Of a stretch of DNA of 45,586 nt, positions 14,980 through 23,160 are shown piece by piece. The stretch is from WJJR01 sp964440935. GTDB lineage: Bacteria; Zixibacteria; MSB-5A5; WJJR01. The stretch covers positions 1 to 45,586 of the forward strand of contig CAYTTY010000033.1 of NCBI GenBank assembly GCA_964440935.1, in the 5' to 3' direction. Under the pieces are notes generated by a model. It made no database searches. It worked only from the letters and a program-made list of their open reading frames with translations, and was not told where the DNA came from. The position numbers were made by a program, and so were the translations under genes. The stretch's first letter is position 1, and every line of letters starts with the position of its first letter.

Positions 14980-16059
14980 CTACAGCTGAACCTCGTCGGC
15001 GATACGGTTTAGCAGATCCGCCGCGTTGCGCGTGTGGAAGAGTGCGCGCTGGTTCCGTCCCTCGTTAAGGGCTTCCCGCGCGAGTGCCAGACTTTCAGAT
15101 GCCTGGTCAAACCATGTCAACAGTTGCGTATCACCGGACTCCAGCACCGGAGATCTCAGCAGGTCCAGACGTTCCTCGGCGGTTTCGATCAGGACCGTGA
15201 TCTCGTCGGCGCGCACATCCGCCACCACTAGCCGCATGGCGCGTTCCAGCTCCCGGCGCGCGTCGTTGAGCCATCGATCGGTGCGATCCCTCTCGCCGTT
15301 GGCAAACGATTCACGCGAGTTGTCGAGCAGACGACGGGCTGTTTCAATGTGCTGTTGCGCTTGGGGATTGCCGTCAGCGCCGAGCCGTCCTTCGACTCGT
15401 TCCAGTGCCTGCTGCAGTTGTTCGTAACGGGTTCTGAACGTTACGTCATCCAGTTGACGATGACCGAGTGCGTTCGACGCGTCGCCGGCGAGCCGGAAGA
15501 TCATCTGACGAGCTTCGAGCGTCAGGCGCAACGCGGGGCGGAGATTGCGTTCGCGGTACAAATCCCAGGCGCGGCGCTGCGTCGTTGTGGCCATGTCCAG
15601 TGCGCGACGCGCAAGCGGCGCCTGGCGCGATCCGATGCGATCACGTGCTTCCTCCAACACGATGTCGGTGCGTTCCAGTTGCCGTTCGACCTCGCCCTCG
15701 TTGTTGACCGACGGGCGAATGTTCCCGAGTGCACGGTACAGTTCATCGCGGGCCCGTTCCGTTAGTTTCAGGGCCTGGCCCCAGCGTCCGCGGTTGAATG
15801 CCTGCCAGGCGTTCTTCTGGTGGCGGACAGCCTGCTCGAGGACGGTACGTCCGCTGACCGATCCGGCTTCAGAAATCAGCTCGCGGGCGTTTTCGAGCAA
15901 TTCGTCAGTCCGTTCCAACTGTGCCTGGACTTCAGGGCGGCCCTGTCCGAGTGCAGTGCCGGAGTAAAGTAGAACAAATCCTAAGATCAGCAGCCCGATC
16001 ACGCCGACCGGCCGGCGGCGGTTTGGGCGTTTGCGGAAGTATCGTTTGCGCGTCATCAT
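14980..16059 (-). CDS. Membrane-anchored or secreted protein with four helical repeats
   Basis: The start at 16059 is preferred because AGGTGAT lies just upstream and it yields a basic N-terminus (MMTRKRYFRKRPNRRR) followed by one hydrophobic segment (VGVIGLLILGFVLLYSGTALG). The rest is four diverged copies of a roughly 70-residue alpha-helical repeat. Each opens like QLERTDELLENAR and closes like ALKLTERARDELYR. The first two copies are most alike (QLERTDELLENAREL versus QLERTDIVLEEARDR). It is rich in Arg, Glu, Leu and Ala and is probably a TPR-like or coiled solenoid in the periplasm. No function is recognised. It lies just upstream of the beta-barrel gene and may work with it. Confidence 0.75.
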   Translation of the reverse strand: MMTRKRYFRKRPNRRRPVGVIGLLILGFVLLYSGTALGQGRPEVQAQLERTDELLENARELISEAGSVSGRTVLEQAVRHQKNAWQAFNRGRWGQALKLTERARDELYRALGNIRPSVNNEGEVERQLERTDIVLEEARDRIGSRQAPLARRALDMATTTQRRAWDLYRERNLRPALRLTLEARQMIFRLAGDASNALGHRQLDDVTFRTRYEQLQQALERVEGRLGADGNPQAQQHIETARRLLDNSRESFANGERDRTDRWLNDARRELERAMRLVVADVRADEITVLIETAEERLDLLRSPVLESGDTQLLTWFDQASESLALAREALNEGRNQRALFHTRNAADLLNRIADEVQL

Positions 16060-16362
16060 GGCATCACCTCTTTCACCCACAATGATCGACAATTTCCGTG
16101 CCAATCATCTCCGACGAGGGTCCAGAGGACAAGTAATGGTGCTACAAGAGTTTGCGCCATAGCTACTAAGGTTGATGCCGTCTGGCTTCGGATTCCGGCA
16201 TTCAAAGGCGGTCCGGACTGCACACGAGTTGGTCCAATCGGTACACGTCCACGAGTGTTGCTAATTTGCCGCTTTTCATTAACTTATATTGTCCTGTCTG
16301 GCTTACCACGGACGGTGTCCAGCAAGTGCGATTGATCCGATTACAGAACAAAGGACAACACA
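16060..16362. other. Divergent intergenic region
   Basis: This 303-bp spacer lies between the minus-strand repeat protein and the plus-strand protease. It must contain both promoters. I see no repeat or RNA gene in it. Confidence 0.5.
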
Positions 16363-19300
16363 ATGCCAAGCTTCTCGCGCCCATGGATTCTTGCACTGAT
16401 CATTGCTTGGGTACTCTTACATTCCGCAATTGCAATTGATCCTGGCGGTCTGACCGCAAATGACGTCGATTCCGATCTGCACATCGATGAATTGTCGGAT
16501 AAAGAGTACGATCCCAATTCGCTGATTGCCCGTCGCCGTCACGTCGAGATCTACTCCCGCGAGTATCGCGCCCCGGCCGAATTGACGCCATTGGAGCGCG
16601 TCATCTACGGTGACGACAACCGCCTTGATATCTATGTGGTCACCAATCCAAACGTTCTCAAACTGGCGCAGGCCGCCTGCCTGGTGGTCTCGACGAGTGA
16701 ATTGTCGGATAACGGTGATGGTACCTACACACTCGACGCCGTTTCCTGGACGTCGCAGAGTGGTTGGCCGCTCTGTACCGATGAACGGTTCCGCGGGCAG
16801 TTGAACGCCGGTTTTTGCAGTGCGTATCTGGTGGGCGACGACATCATTGTGACCGCCGGCCATTGCGTCAGCGCCAGCTCCTGTGGTTCGTCGGCATTCG
16901 TTTTTGGTTTTCAGCAAGTCGATTCACTCACTGGCCCCTCGCTGACCATCTCCGAAAATGACGTGTATTTCTGCAGCGGTATCATCGATCAGGTGTTGTC
17001 CGGAGATTTCGATCACTGCGTCTTGCAGTTGGATCGCCCGGTGGTCGGTCGCGATCCGCTGCCAATCCGTCGGTCCGGATCGGTGTCGGATGGCGATTCT
17101 TTGATCGTAGTCGGTCATCCGGTAGGCCTGCCGATGAAGGCGGCCGATGGGGCAATTGTGCAGAATGCCAACGGTTCGACCGAGTGGTTTCAGGCGAACC
17201 TCGACACCTACGGAGGCAATTCCGGATCGCTGGTGGCGAATCTGACCGACTTCACGGTCGAAGGCATTCTCGTCCGCGGGGCGCCTGACTTTGACGTCGA
17301 TGGCGATTGCATTCGTTCGAACCAAGTTTCCAATTCGGGCAATACCGGCGGCGGGCTGCAATTCGAAGAAGTGAGTAAGACGATCACCTTCGCCGGGTTC
17401 ATTCCCGAATTGATCAGCTCCGAGGGGACTTGCGAACTTGACCGCAGTACGTATGCGTGTTCGGATGTTCTCTCCATTGAAGTTGCCGATGCCGACTTAA
17501 TCGATGCAGCAACCGTCGATGTCACTGTCGAAACATCGAATGGGGACAGTGAGACCGTCACATTGAATGAATCACCGGCGAGTTCCGGCATGTTCTCCGG
17601 ATCGATGACAGTGACCGGCGATGCCATCGCGACCGACGACGGGGAATTGCAGGTCATCGATGGTGAGATGATAACAGTGACTTACGACGATGCGGACGAT
17701 GGCACGGGGGCGCCGGCCGCAGTTGTCGACACGGCGGCGGTCGATTGCGTTCCTCCGGTGATCGCGAATGTTCAGGTCACGAACATCGGAGGAGCCGAGG
17801 CCACGGTGACGTTCGAGACCAATGAGTCCGCCACACCGGTGGTTCGTTATGGGTTGGCCTGCGGTTCGTTGAATCAATCGGCCTCGGGGTTGGCCGTGCC
17901 ACAGTTTCAGCAGGTTGTCCTCGCAGGATTGGTGCCGAATACCGACTATGACTTCGAAGTGGAAGCGATCGATCCTGCCGGCAACAGTGCCATCGACGAC
18001 AATGGCGGCTCGTGTTACACATTCACCACGGCCGATGTCGGAGACTACTTCACAGAGGAATTCGCCCCAGCCGATTTGGACAACGATCTCGACTTCGGGA
18101 CATTGACGTTTACTCCGAATGGCTCATCCAACCACTACGCATTGTGCCGATCGGAGGCCATTGCGCTGCCGGTCGATCCAACCGGTGGTTCGACACTGTC
18201 CCTGGGCGATGATGACTACGAACTGGTCACGATCACCGGGGGACAACTGGTTTATCTGTACGATGTCGGTTACGACCGTTTCTATGTCGGCAGTAACGGC
18301 TATATCACATTCGGTTCTGGTGATGCTGATTACACCGAATCACTAAGCGATCACTTCGGGCCGCAGCCACGTCTTTCGGTGCTGTTCGATGATCTCAATC
18401 CTGTTGCCGGCGGCACTGTTTCGTGGAAACAACTGTCCGACCGGATCGCCGTCACGTGGCAGAACGTCCCGGAGTACAGCACGTCGAATCAGAATACCTT
18501 CCAAGCCGAGTTGTACTTCGATGGGTCGATTGTCTTAACGCATCTGGCCGTCGCCGCCGCCGATGGGGTGGTTGGTATTGCGGATGGGGGTGGAATTCCG
18601 GGTGACTTCGTGGAAAGCGATCTGAGTACGTATCCCGATTGCTCAGGTTGCCCGGACTCCGATGGTGATGAGGTGTGCGACGTTGAGGACAACTGTCCCG
18701 ATACGCCCAATCCGGGGCAGGAGAATGCCGACGCCGATTCACTTGGGGATGCATGCGACAACTGCCCGACGGTTGCGAACGATGATCAACTCAATGATGA
18801 CACTGACTCACTCGGCAATGCCTGTGACAACTGCCCCACAATTACCAATGACGACCAGCTCAATGATGATGCCGATTCGCTGGGCAATGCGTGCGACAAC
18901 TGCCCGACGGTTGCGAACGATGATCAACTCAATGATGACACTGACTCACTCGGCAATGCCTGTGACAACTGCCCCACAATTACCAATGACGACCAGCTCA
19001 ATGATGATGCCGATTCGCTGGGCAATGCGTGCGACAACTGCCCGACGGTCGACAATCCTACGCAGGACGATGGTGATGGCGACGGCATCGGCGACGTTTG
19101 TGACAACTGTCCGTCCTATGCCAATCCCGGCCAGGAAGGCTGTCCGCATCATGGAGACCTGGCATCGAACGATGGACTGTATACCTCAGAAGACTTGAAT
19201 GTCATGATCGACGTGGTGTTCTTCAATGCAGAAGCCACACCGGACACCGGCTGCCCGCATGTGAATCGTGCCGATGTCAATTGCGACGGGATCTCCGATG

Positions 19301-19398
19301 CGATCGATATCAATGAATACATCGTGACGCTTTTCTTCAACGGACCGCCGCCATGCAATCCGTGCGCGTGTGACCCGTATCCGACAAATTGTCCATGA
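16363..19398 (+). CDS. Secreted trypsin-like serine protease with FN3, TSP3 and dockerin-like repeats
   Basis: This 1011-aa protein has a signal peptide (to about AIA, residue 24) and a ribosome-binding site AAAGGA seven nt before the ATG. Residues about 100-345 form a trypsin/V8-like protease: His167 in TAGHCVS, Asp217 (or Asp215) in GDFDHCVLQLDRP, and Ser287 in YGGNSGSLV. Then come a beta domain (355-460), a fibronectin-III-like domain (463-557), a nidogen-like beta region (560-760) and about six thrombospondin-3 calcium repeats (765-925; DSLGNACDNCP units). A dockerin-like EF-hand pair ends in CNPCACDPYPTNCP. The tail matches that of the lysyl-oxidase-like protein at 329-2104, implying a shared export or attachment route. 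The target is unknown. Confidence 0.9.
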   Translation: MPSFSRPWILALIIAWVLLHSAIAIDPGGLTANDVDSDLHIDELSDKEYDPNSLIARRRHVEIYSREYRAPAELTPLERVIYGDDNRLDIYVVTNPNVLKLAQAACLVVSTSELSDNGDGTYTLDAVSWTSQSGWPLCTDERFRGQLNAGFCSAYLVGDDIIVTAGHCVSASSCGSSAFVFGFQQVDSLTGPSLTISENDVYFCSGIIDQVLSGDFDHCVLQLDRPVVGRDPLPIRRSGSVSDGDSLIVVGHPVGLPMKAADGAIVQNANGSTEWFQANLDTYGGNSGSLVANLTDFTVEGILVRGAPDFDVDGDCIRSNQVSNSGNTGGGLQFEEVSKTITFAGFIPELISSEGTCELDRSTYACSDVLSIEVADADLIDAATVDVTVETSNGDSETVTLNESPASSGMFSGSMTVTGDAIATDDGELQVIDGEMITVTYDDADDGTGAPAAVVDTAAVDCVPPVIANVQVTNIGGAEATVTFETNESATPVVRYGLACGSLNQSASGLAVPQFQQVVLAGLVPNTDYDFEVEAIDPAGNSAIDDNGGSCYTFTTADVGDYFTEEFAPADLDNDLDFGTLTFTPNGSSNHYALCRSEAIALPVDPTGGSTLSLGDDDYELVTITGGQLVYLYDVGYDRFYVGSNGYITFGSGDADYTESLSDHFGPQPRLSVLFDDLNPVAGGTVSWKQLSDRIAVTWQNVPEYSTSNQNTFQAELYFDGSIVLTHLAVAAADGVVGIADGGGIPGDFVESDLSTYPDCSGCPDSDGDEVCDVEDNCPDTPNPGQENADADSLGDACDNCPTVANDDQLNDDTDSLGNACDNCPTITNDDQLNDDADSLGNACDNCPTVANDDQLNDDTDSLGNACDNCPTITNDDQLNDDADSLGNACDNCPTVDNPTQDDGDGDGIGDVCDNCPSYANPGQEGCPHHGDLASNDGLYTSEDLNVMIDVVFFNAEATPDTGCPHVNRADVNCDGISDAIDINEYIVTLFFNGPPPCNPCACDPYPTNCP
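18754..19029 (+). repeat. Perfect 138-bp tandem duplication inside the protease gene
   Basis: 18754-18891 and 18892-19029 read identically base for base. Each encodes two 23-residue TSP3 calcium repeats, one with the TVANDDQLNDDTDSLGNACD form and one with TITNDDQLNDDADSLGNACD. Identity at synonymous sites points to a recent, in-frame duplication. Confidence 0.9.
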
Positions 19399-19401
19399 CG
19401 G

Positions 19402-19576
19402 TTAGTGTTGTGTCCCGGAAGTCCGTTAAGTAAGTCAACGCGGCTGGTCCCGAGCATGGCGTCACCCGCCCTCGGTGACGCCTTGTCCGGAAAGGAGATA
19501 GCGGTCACGCGAGGGCGCGTAACCGCACTGTGGTCGTGAACAATTTCATTAACCCACTTCCGGGACACGATATTAG
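19402..19576. repeat. MITE-like element, family A copy 2
   Basis: A 175-bp unit has terminal inverted repeats TAGTGTTGTGTCCCGGAAGT (left) and, on the minus strand, TAATATCGTGTCCCGGAAGT (right). The interior shares GGCGTCACC...GGTGACGCCTTGTCCGGAAAG and GTCACGCGAGGGCGC with copy 1 at 53-228. TA lies at both ends. It begins four nt after the protease stop. Confidence 0.75.
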
Positions 19577-19587
19577 AGCGATTGTTA

Positions 19588-19763
19588 GAGTGATTGTCAG
19601 AAGTATTTTCCGTTTGGATTTCTATACTCTGTCATCCCCGTCGGCCGTGGCGGACCGAGACAGTGTCGTAATTGCTTGTGTACGAAGACAATGGATTCCC
19701 GCTTTCGCGGGAATGACAGCGAAGGTTACTTGGCAATCGGAAATCTATTCTGACAACCGCTCT
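19588..19763. repeat. Inverted-repeat element, family E copy 1
   Basis: Imperfect 26-bp ends, about 20 of 26 matching: left AGAGTGATTGTCAGAAGTAT, right on the minus strand AGAGCGGTTGTCAGAATAGA. The inner stem TTCCCGCTTTCGCGGGAA lies at 19694-19712. Related ends occur near 233, 13028, 19890 and 21584-21720. Confidence 0.6.
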
Positions 19764-19977
19764 AGAAGTATTGTTTGATTGAACAACGATGTCGCACAGG
19801 CGTCTCGCCCGTACGGCATGGCCCGTTCGACCACGCTCACGGCAAGCGGGACGGCCATGCTACGGTCTCTTGATTCGGAAAGCACTTCTGACAACCGCTA
19901 TAGTCGGTGCTTTGTTTGACGCAACAACATTCCACGGCAGAGCACCCGGGGCGTTGGTATATCTGCGGTGCGGCTGA

Positions 19978-20529
19978 CTAAAAGTTCATTTTCAGCGACA
20001 TTGTCATAGTGCGTGGCGGCTGTGTGAACAGATCCGGCCGGAGGTGGGCCTGGTAGCGTCCCCCATAGCGGTTGTAAATCCGGACCGCCTGTTTGAGGCT
20101 CCCCGAACCCGATGCGTCCAGGGCCAGCGACAGAGCCCCAAATCCCAGTCCCACAATCATCATCGGTGTCAATCCTTCGCTCCACTCGCCGGTGATCGCG
20201 CCGGATATTAGCGGGAAGGTGATCAGCGCGGCGCTGGTCAGGCCGGTCATTTTTGCCGCGATCGAATGGGCCCGATACGACCTCAAGGCCGCCACACAGA
20301 CGCGATGGTCCTCCATCACCGTCATCAGGTCGTCGGCGCCCGCACCAACCTTGTGGTACGTCTCGCCGTCGGTGGAGTATTTCCAACCGGTAAAGAATGT
20401 CCGTTTGATTGTGACGGACTGGGCGTCGGCGGTGGCCGCGGCCGATATCAAAAATATCGCAATCAACAGCGTGGACAGAATCAAATGCCCGCCGGCACGA
20501 CGCTTCAATTGTTGGAGTTTGGTCGTCAT
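19978..20529 (-). CDS. Hypothetical membrane protein with signal peptide
   Basis: This 183-aa protein is preceded by a strong ribosome-binding site (AAGGAGGGGTGAT). It has an N-terminal signal segment (LILSTLLIAIFLISAAATADA, cleavage near residue 36) and a short soluble part (FFTGWKYSTDGETYHKVGAGADDLMTVME). A segment with an AHSIAAKMTG stretch and two hydrophobic spans follows (about 93-112 and 122-140). It ends in MTMSLKMNF; the terminal Phe might suggest an outer-membrane tail, but the helical spans argue for the inner membrane. I do not recognise the family. It is alone on the minus strand between repeats and the next minus-strand gene. Confidence 0.65.
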   Translation of the reverse strand: MTTKLQQLKRRAGGHLILSTLLIAIFLISAAATADAQSVTIKRTFFTGWKYSTDGETYHKVGAGADDLMTVMEDHRVCVAALRSYRAHSIAAKMTGLTSAALITFPLISGAITGEWSEGLTPMMIVGLGFGALSLALDASGSGSLKQAVRIYNRYGGRYQAHLRPDLFTQPPRTMTMSLKMNF

Positions 20530-20763
20530 ATCACCCCTCCTTACCCGCGGTGAGAGATCTTCTTCCCTCTATAATTAAGATCGGACACGGAGAACTGTTT
20601 GCAAAATACTTTCGGGGCGATATTTAACGGTCACTTTGTGAGCCTTGAAAGTACAACCGGTCGAGGGGCCAGAAGCGTGGATGATGCGCTGAACAGGGTC
20701 TTGGGGGCGTGTGGAATACGTCCCCACAACCGTACGCGACAACGTCGCTACGGCAAATGTGCG

Positions 20764-21450
20764 TCAGCGGACGAATCGCTGAATTTCGTCTTCACTTAAC
20801 TGACGGAAGGAGAACCGGTAGCCCTCGTAAATCGCTATCCCATAGAACAGGAGGTCCATCACACTGAATGTGCTCGTCATGATATCGGCGATCATGGCCC
20901 CATCGAGTTGTCCCAAGACGTCGAAATACGGTATCGATTGGGCGTCCGCGATGAGAATCACGACGGAGAGGAGATTTCCGAATGCCACTCCAAGCAGGGC
21001 CAACACCGCGCCGGCGATGCCAAATGACTTGTCGAACCCCTTGCCCAGGAGTCGTACTCCGTAGCCGGCAAGAAATCCGATAGCGATTGCCACTAAGCCA
21101 ATTTGGTAATTCGTGATCGCGACAATGCCTGCCCAAGCGATAGCGCCCACCAGCGCGCCGACCGCACCGCCCAGAATGCCCATGCTGAGGTTCTGTTCCT
21201 GGCGCAGTCCTTCGATATACATCCGCAGACCGGCGTCATCGATTTGTGGCTGTGGCTCCGTCTCCGTGTGATCAGTGTTGTCGTTGGCGGCGTCGCTCTG
21301 GGCTGTCACTTCGGGTGACGATGTTGCAGGATTGATTTGAGCTGACTCCGGTACCGGTGTTCGTGTCCCACATTGGACGCACAGCACCTCATCACCCGGC
21401 TGCATGAACCGCGTATCGAGTTCCGCGCCACACCGTTTGCAGTTGATCAT
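20764..21450 (-). CDS. Membrane protein with N-terminal zinc ribbon
   Basis: The start is taken at 21450 (MINCKRCGAELDTRFM), where the zinc ribbon begins and GGGAGGTGG lies upstream; an ATG at 21504 would add 18 unlikely residues. Two CxxC pairs (CKRC near residue 4 and CVQC near 25) form a small zinc ribbon. A Thr/Glu/Pro-rich linker of about 55 residues follows, then four hydrophobic segments (from GILGGAVGALVGAIAWAGIV to SVVILIADAQ). The C-terminal part resembles other poorly described bacterial membrane proteins with zinc-ribbon heads. The function is unknown; the ribbon is presumably cytoplasmic. Confidence 0.7.
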   Translation of the reverse strand: MINCKRCGAELDTRFMQPGDEVLCVQCGTRTPVPESAQINPATSSPEVTAQSDAANDNTDHTETEPQPQIDDAGLRMYIEGLRQEQNLSMGILGGAVGALVGAIAWAGIVAITNYQIGLVAIAIGFLAGYGVRLLGKGFDKSFGIAGAVLALLGVAFGNLLSVVILIADAQSIPYFDVLGQLDGAMIADIMTSTFSVMDLLFYGIAIYEGYRFSFRQLSEDEIQRFVR

Positions 21451-21819
21451 TGTGCTCAATCGCCACCTCCCAAGTGAGCGCTCGAGGTTTGCGTACCGGT
21501 GCAATCGTCCCCTGAGTCGAGCGATCCGAGTAAGAACTCAGGCTAAGTTAAAGCACGAGCTTGACCGTTGCAATGATTTTCCCAGCGTTAGAACGATTGT
21601 CAGAGTTCCGTTCCGCGCCTCGATAACGTCGCATGGTCGTCTCGGCCATCCGACACGGGCGAGACGCCCGTGCTACGTCGGTCGTTCCATCGGACAGTAT
21701 CTCTGTCAACCGCATTAGCGGTTGACCGGGCATTGTGAAGATTGGTCGAACGGCGAATATGAGGATACAGGACTGGCAAGGGATGATTGTAGGGACCCAT
21801 CGAATGCGCCCATTTCTGC
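21451..21819. other. Gene-free gap with a family-E repeat
   Basis: It lies between two minus-strand genes and holds the family-E copy at 21584-21720. No other gene or RNA is seen. Confidence 0.5.
21584..21720. repeat. Inverted-repeat element, family E copy 2
   Basis: The left end GCGTTAGAACGATTGTCAGA and the right end (minus strand CGCTAATGCGGTTGACAGAG) are imperfect inverted copies. An 8-bp stem CACGGGCG/CGCCCGTG with a 3-nt loop lies at 21654-21672. Confidence 0.5.
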
Positions 21820-23157
21820 TCAGTCCTCAATCCCGTACTTTTTCAACTTGGTGTACAATACTCGTCGCGTGATCTTCAACTGACGCGCGGCCACACTCTT
21901 GTTGCCGTTGCTGGCGCGCAGGGCGTCTTGGATCATCTGACGCTCCATCTGTTCCAATCCGTCCGGAGAGGCGGGAGACGCAGGAGCGGTCTCGGACTTC
22001 CGTGCAATCAGTCCCGGCATAAAGCCCAGATGTTCGGTGGTGATCGGATCCCCGCCGGCGAGAATCGTTGCGCGCTCCAGGATATTTCGCAGCTCGCGAA
22101 TGTTACCCGGCCAGTGGTAATTGCACAAGGCCGTCACTACGTCGTTGGATAGCTTAACATTGTCATAGCGAAGTTTGTGGAGGAAGTGTTCCGCCAACAG
22201 CGGGATATCGTCCGCGCGGTCACGCAGCGGCGGAACAGTGATAGGGAAGACATTCAAACGGAAGAAGAGATCTTCACGGAATCGTCCGTTGTTCACTTCA
22301 TTCTCTAAATGCTTGTTGGTGGCGGCGATGACCCGTGCATCAATGGTGACCGGTTCCGCGGAACCGACACGCACGATTTCGCTTTGCTCCAGTGCGCGCA
22401 GCAATTTGGCCTGGAAGCCACCGGAGATTTCACCGATTTCGTCGAGGAATAGCGTGCCATCCTCGGCCAGTTCAAATCGGCCGATCCGTTGTTTGTATGC
22501 TCCAGTGAATGCGCCCTTCTCGTGCCCGAATAACTCGCTTTCGAGCAAGGTTTCGGTGAGGGCGGCGCAATTGGTGGCGACAAAGGGATTGCGCGACCGG
22601 TTCGATTCCTTGTGAATCGCTCGTGCCACCAACTCTTTGCCCGTTCCTGATTCACCGGTGATGAGAACCGTTGCATCGGTGATTGCCACGCGTGCGATCA
22701 ACAGACGCAGATCTTTCACGGCTTGCGATTGGCCGATGAATTCATCATCGGTGACGGCAGCAAGATCTTCGGTCAATCGCTCGGCGTGGGCTTCGAGCTT
22801 GCGCCCCTCCATCCACCGCTGAACCCACAGCGACATTTCGTCCAAATCGAGCGGCTTTTGCAAGTAATCGATTGCACCCGCCCGCATCGCCTGCACCGCC
22901 GACGCTGTCGAGCCGTGCGCTGTCAACACCACAACATCGGTACCATCGATCGAAGCAATCTCGCGCACAATCTGCATTCCGTCGACTGGCTCCATCCGTA
23001 AATCGGTAATCACCAGATCGTAGGCGTTTGCGCGAATCAGATCGAGGGCCCGTTGTCCGTCGGTTTCGTGTGATGCACGATGTCCGAGATCGATCAGCGT
23101 CTCCGACAGGAGAAATCCGATCCGTTCTTCATCATCGACAATGAGAATTCTGGCCAT
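21820..23157 (-). CDS. NtrC-family sigma-54-dependent response regulator
   Basis: This 445-aa protein has the standard three-domain layout. The receiver (1-120) has the acidic pair in VDDEER and phospho-acceptor Asp52 (VITDLRM). The AAA+ domain (about 145-380) has Walker A GESGTGKE and the sigma-54 contact loop GAFTGA (in GHEKGAFTGAYKQ). Walker B lies in GTLFLDEIGE and the arginine-finger region in FREDLFFRLNVFPI. The C-terminal Fis-type helix-turn-helix is ASNGNKSVAARQLKITRRVLYTKLKKYGI (split here only by its length). It should open sigma-54 promoters after phosphorylation by the kinase encoded 3 nt upstream. Target genes are not evident. Confidence 0.96.
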   Translation of the reverse strand: MARILIVDDEERIGFLLSETLIDLGHRASHETDGQRALDLIRANAYDLVITDLRMEPVDGMQIVREIASIDGTDVVVLTAHGSTASAVQAMRAGAIDYLQKPLDLDEMSLWVQRWMEGRKLEAHAERLTEDLAAVTDDEFIGQSQAVKDLRLLIARVAITDATVLITGESGTGKELVARAIHKESNRSRNPFVATNCAALTETLLESELFGHEKGAFTGAYKQRIGRFELAEDGTLFLDEIGEISGGFQAKLLRALEQSEIVRVGSAEPVTIDARVIAATNKHLENEVNNGRFREDLFFRLNVFPITVPPLRDRADDIPLLAEHFLHKLRYDNVKLSNDVVTALCNYHWPGNIRELRNILERATILAGGDPITTEHLGFMPGLIARKSETAPASPASPDGLEQMERQMIQDALRASNGNKSVAARQLKITRRVLYTKLKKYGIED

Positions 23158-23160
23158 ATC

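Larger units (their letters stand above)
19399..19977. other. Gene-free repeat cluster
   Basis: No gene is seen. Family-A copy 2 (19402-19576) is followed directly by family-E copy 1 (19588-19763). A half family-E unit ends near 19915 (CACTTCTGACAACCGCTATA). It carries GGCATGGCC-type and GCGTCTCGCCCGT-type stems also seen at 26051-26073 and 21654-21672. Confidence 0.6.

Noticed and set aside
18754..19029. CRISPR-like regular repeats
   Set aside because: The periodic units lie in frame within a protein and encode calcium-binding repeats; there are no unique spacers.
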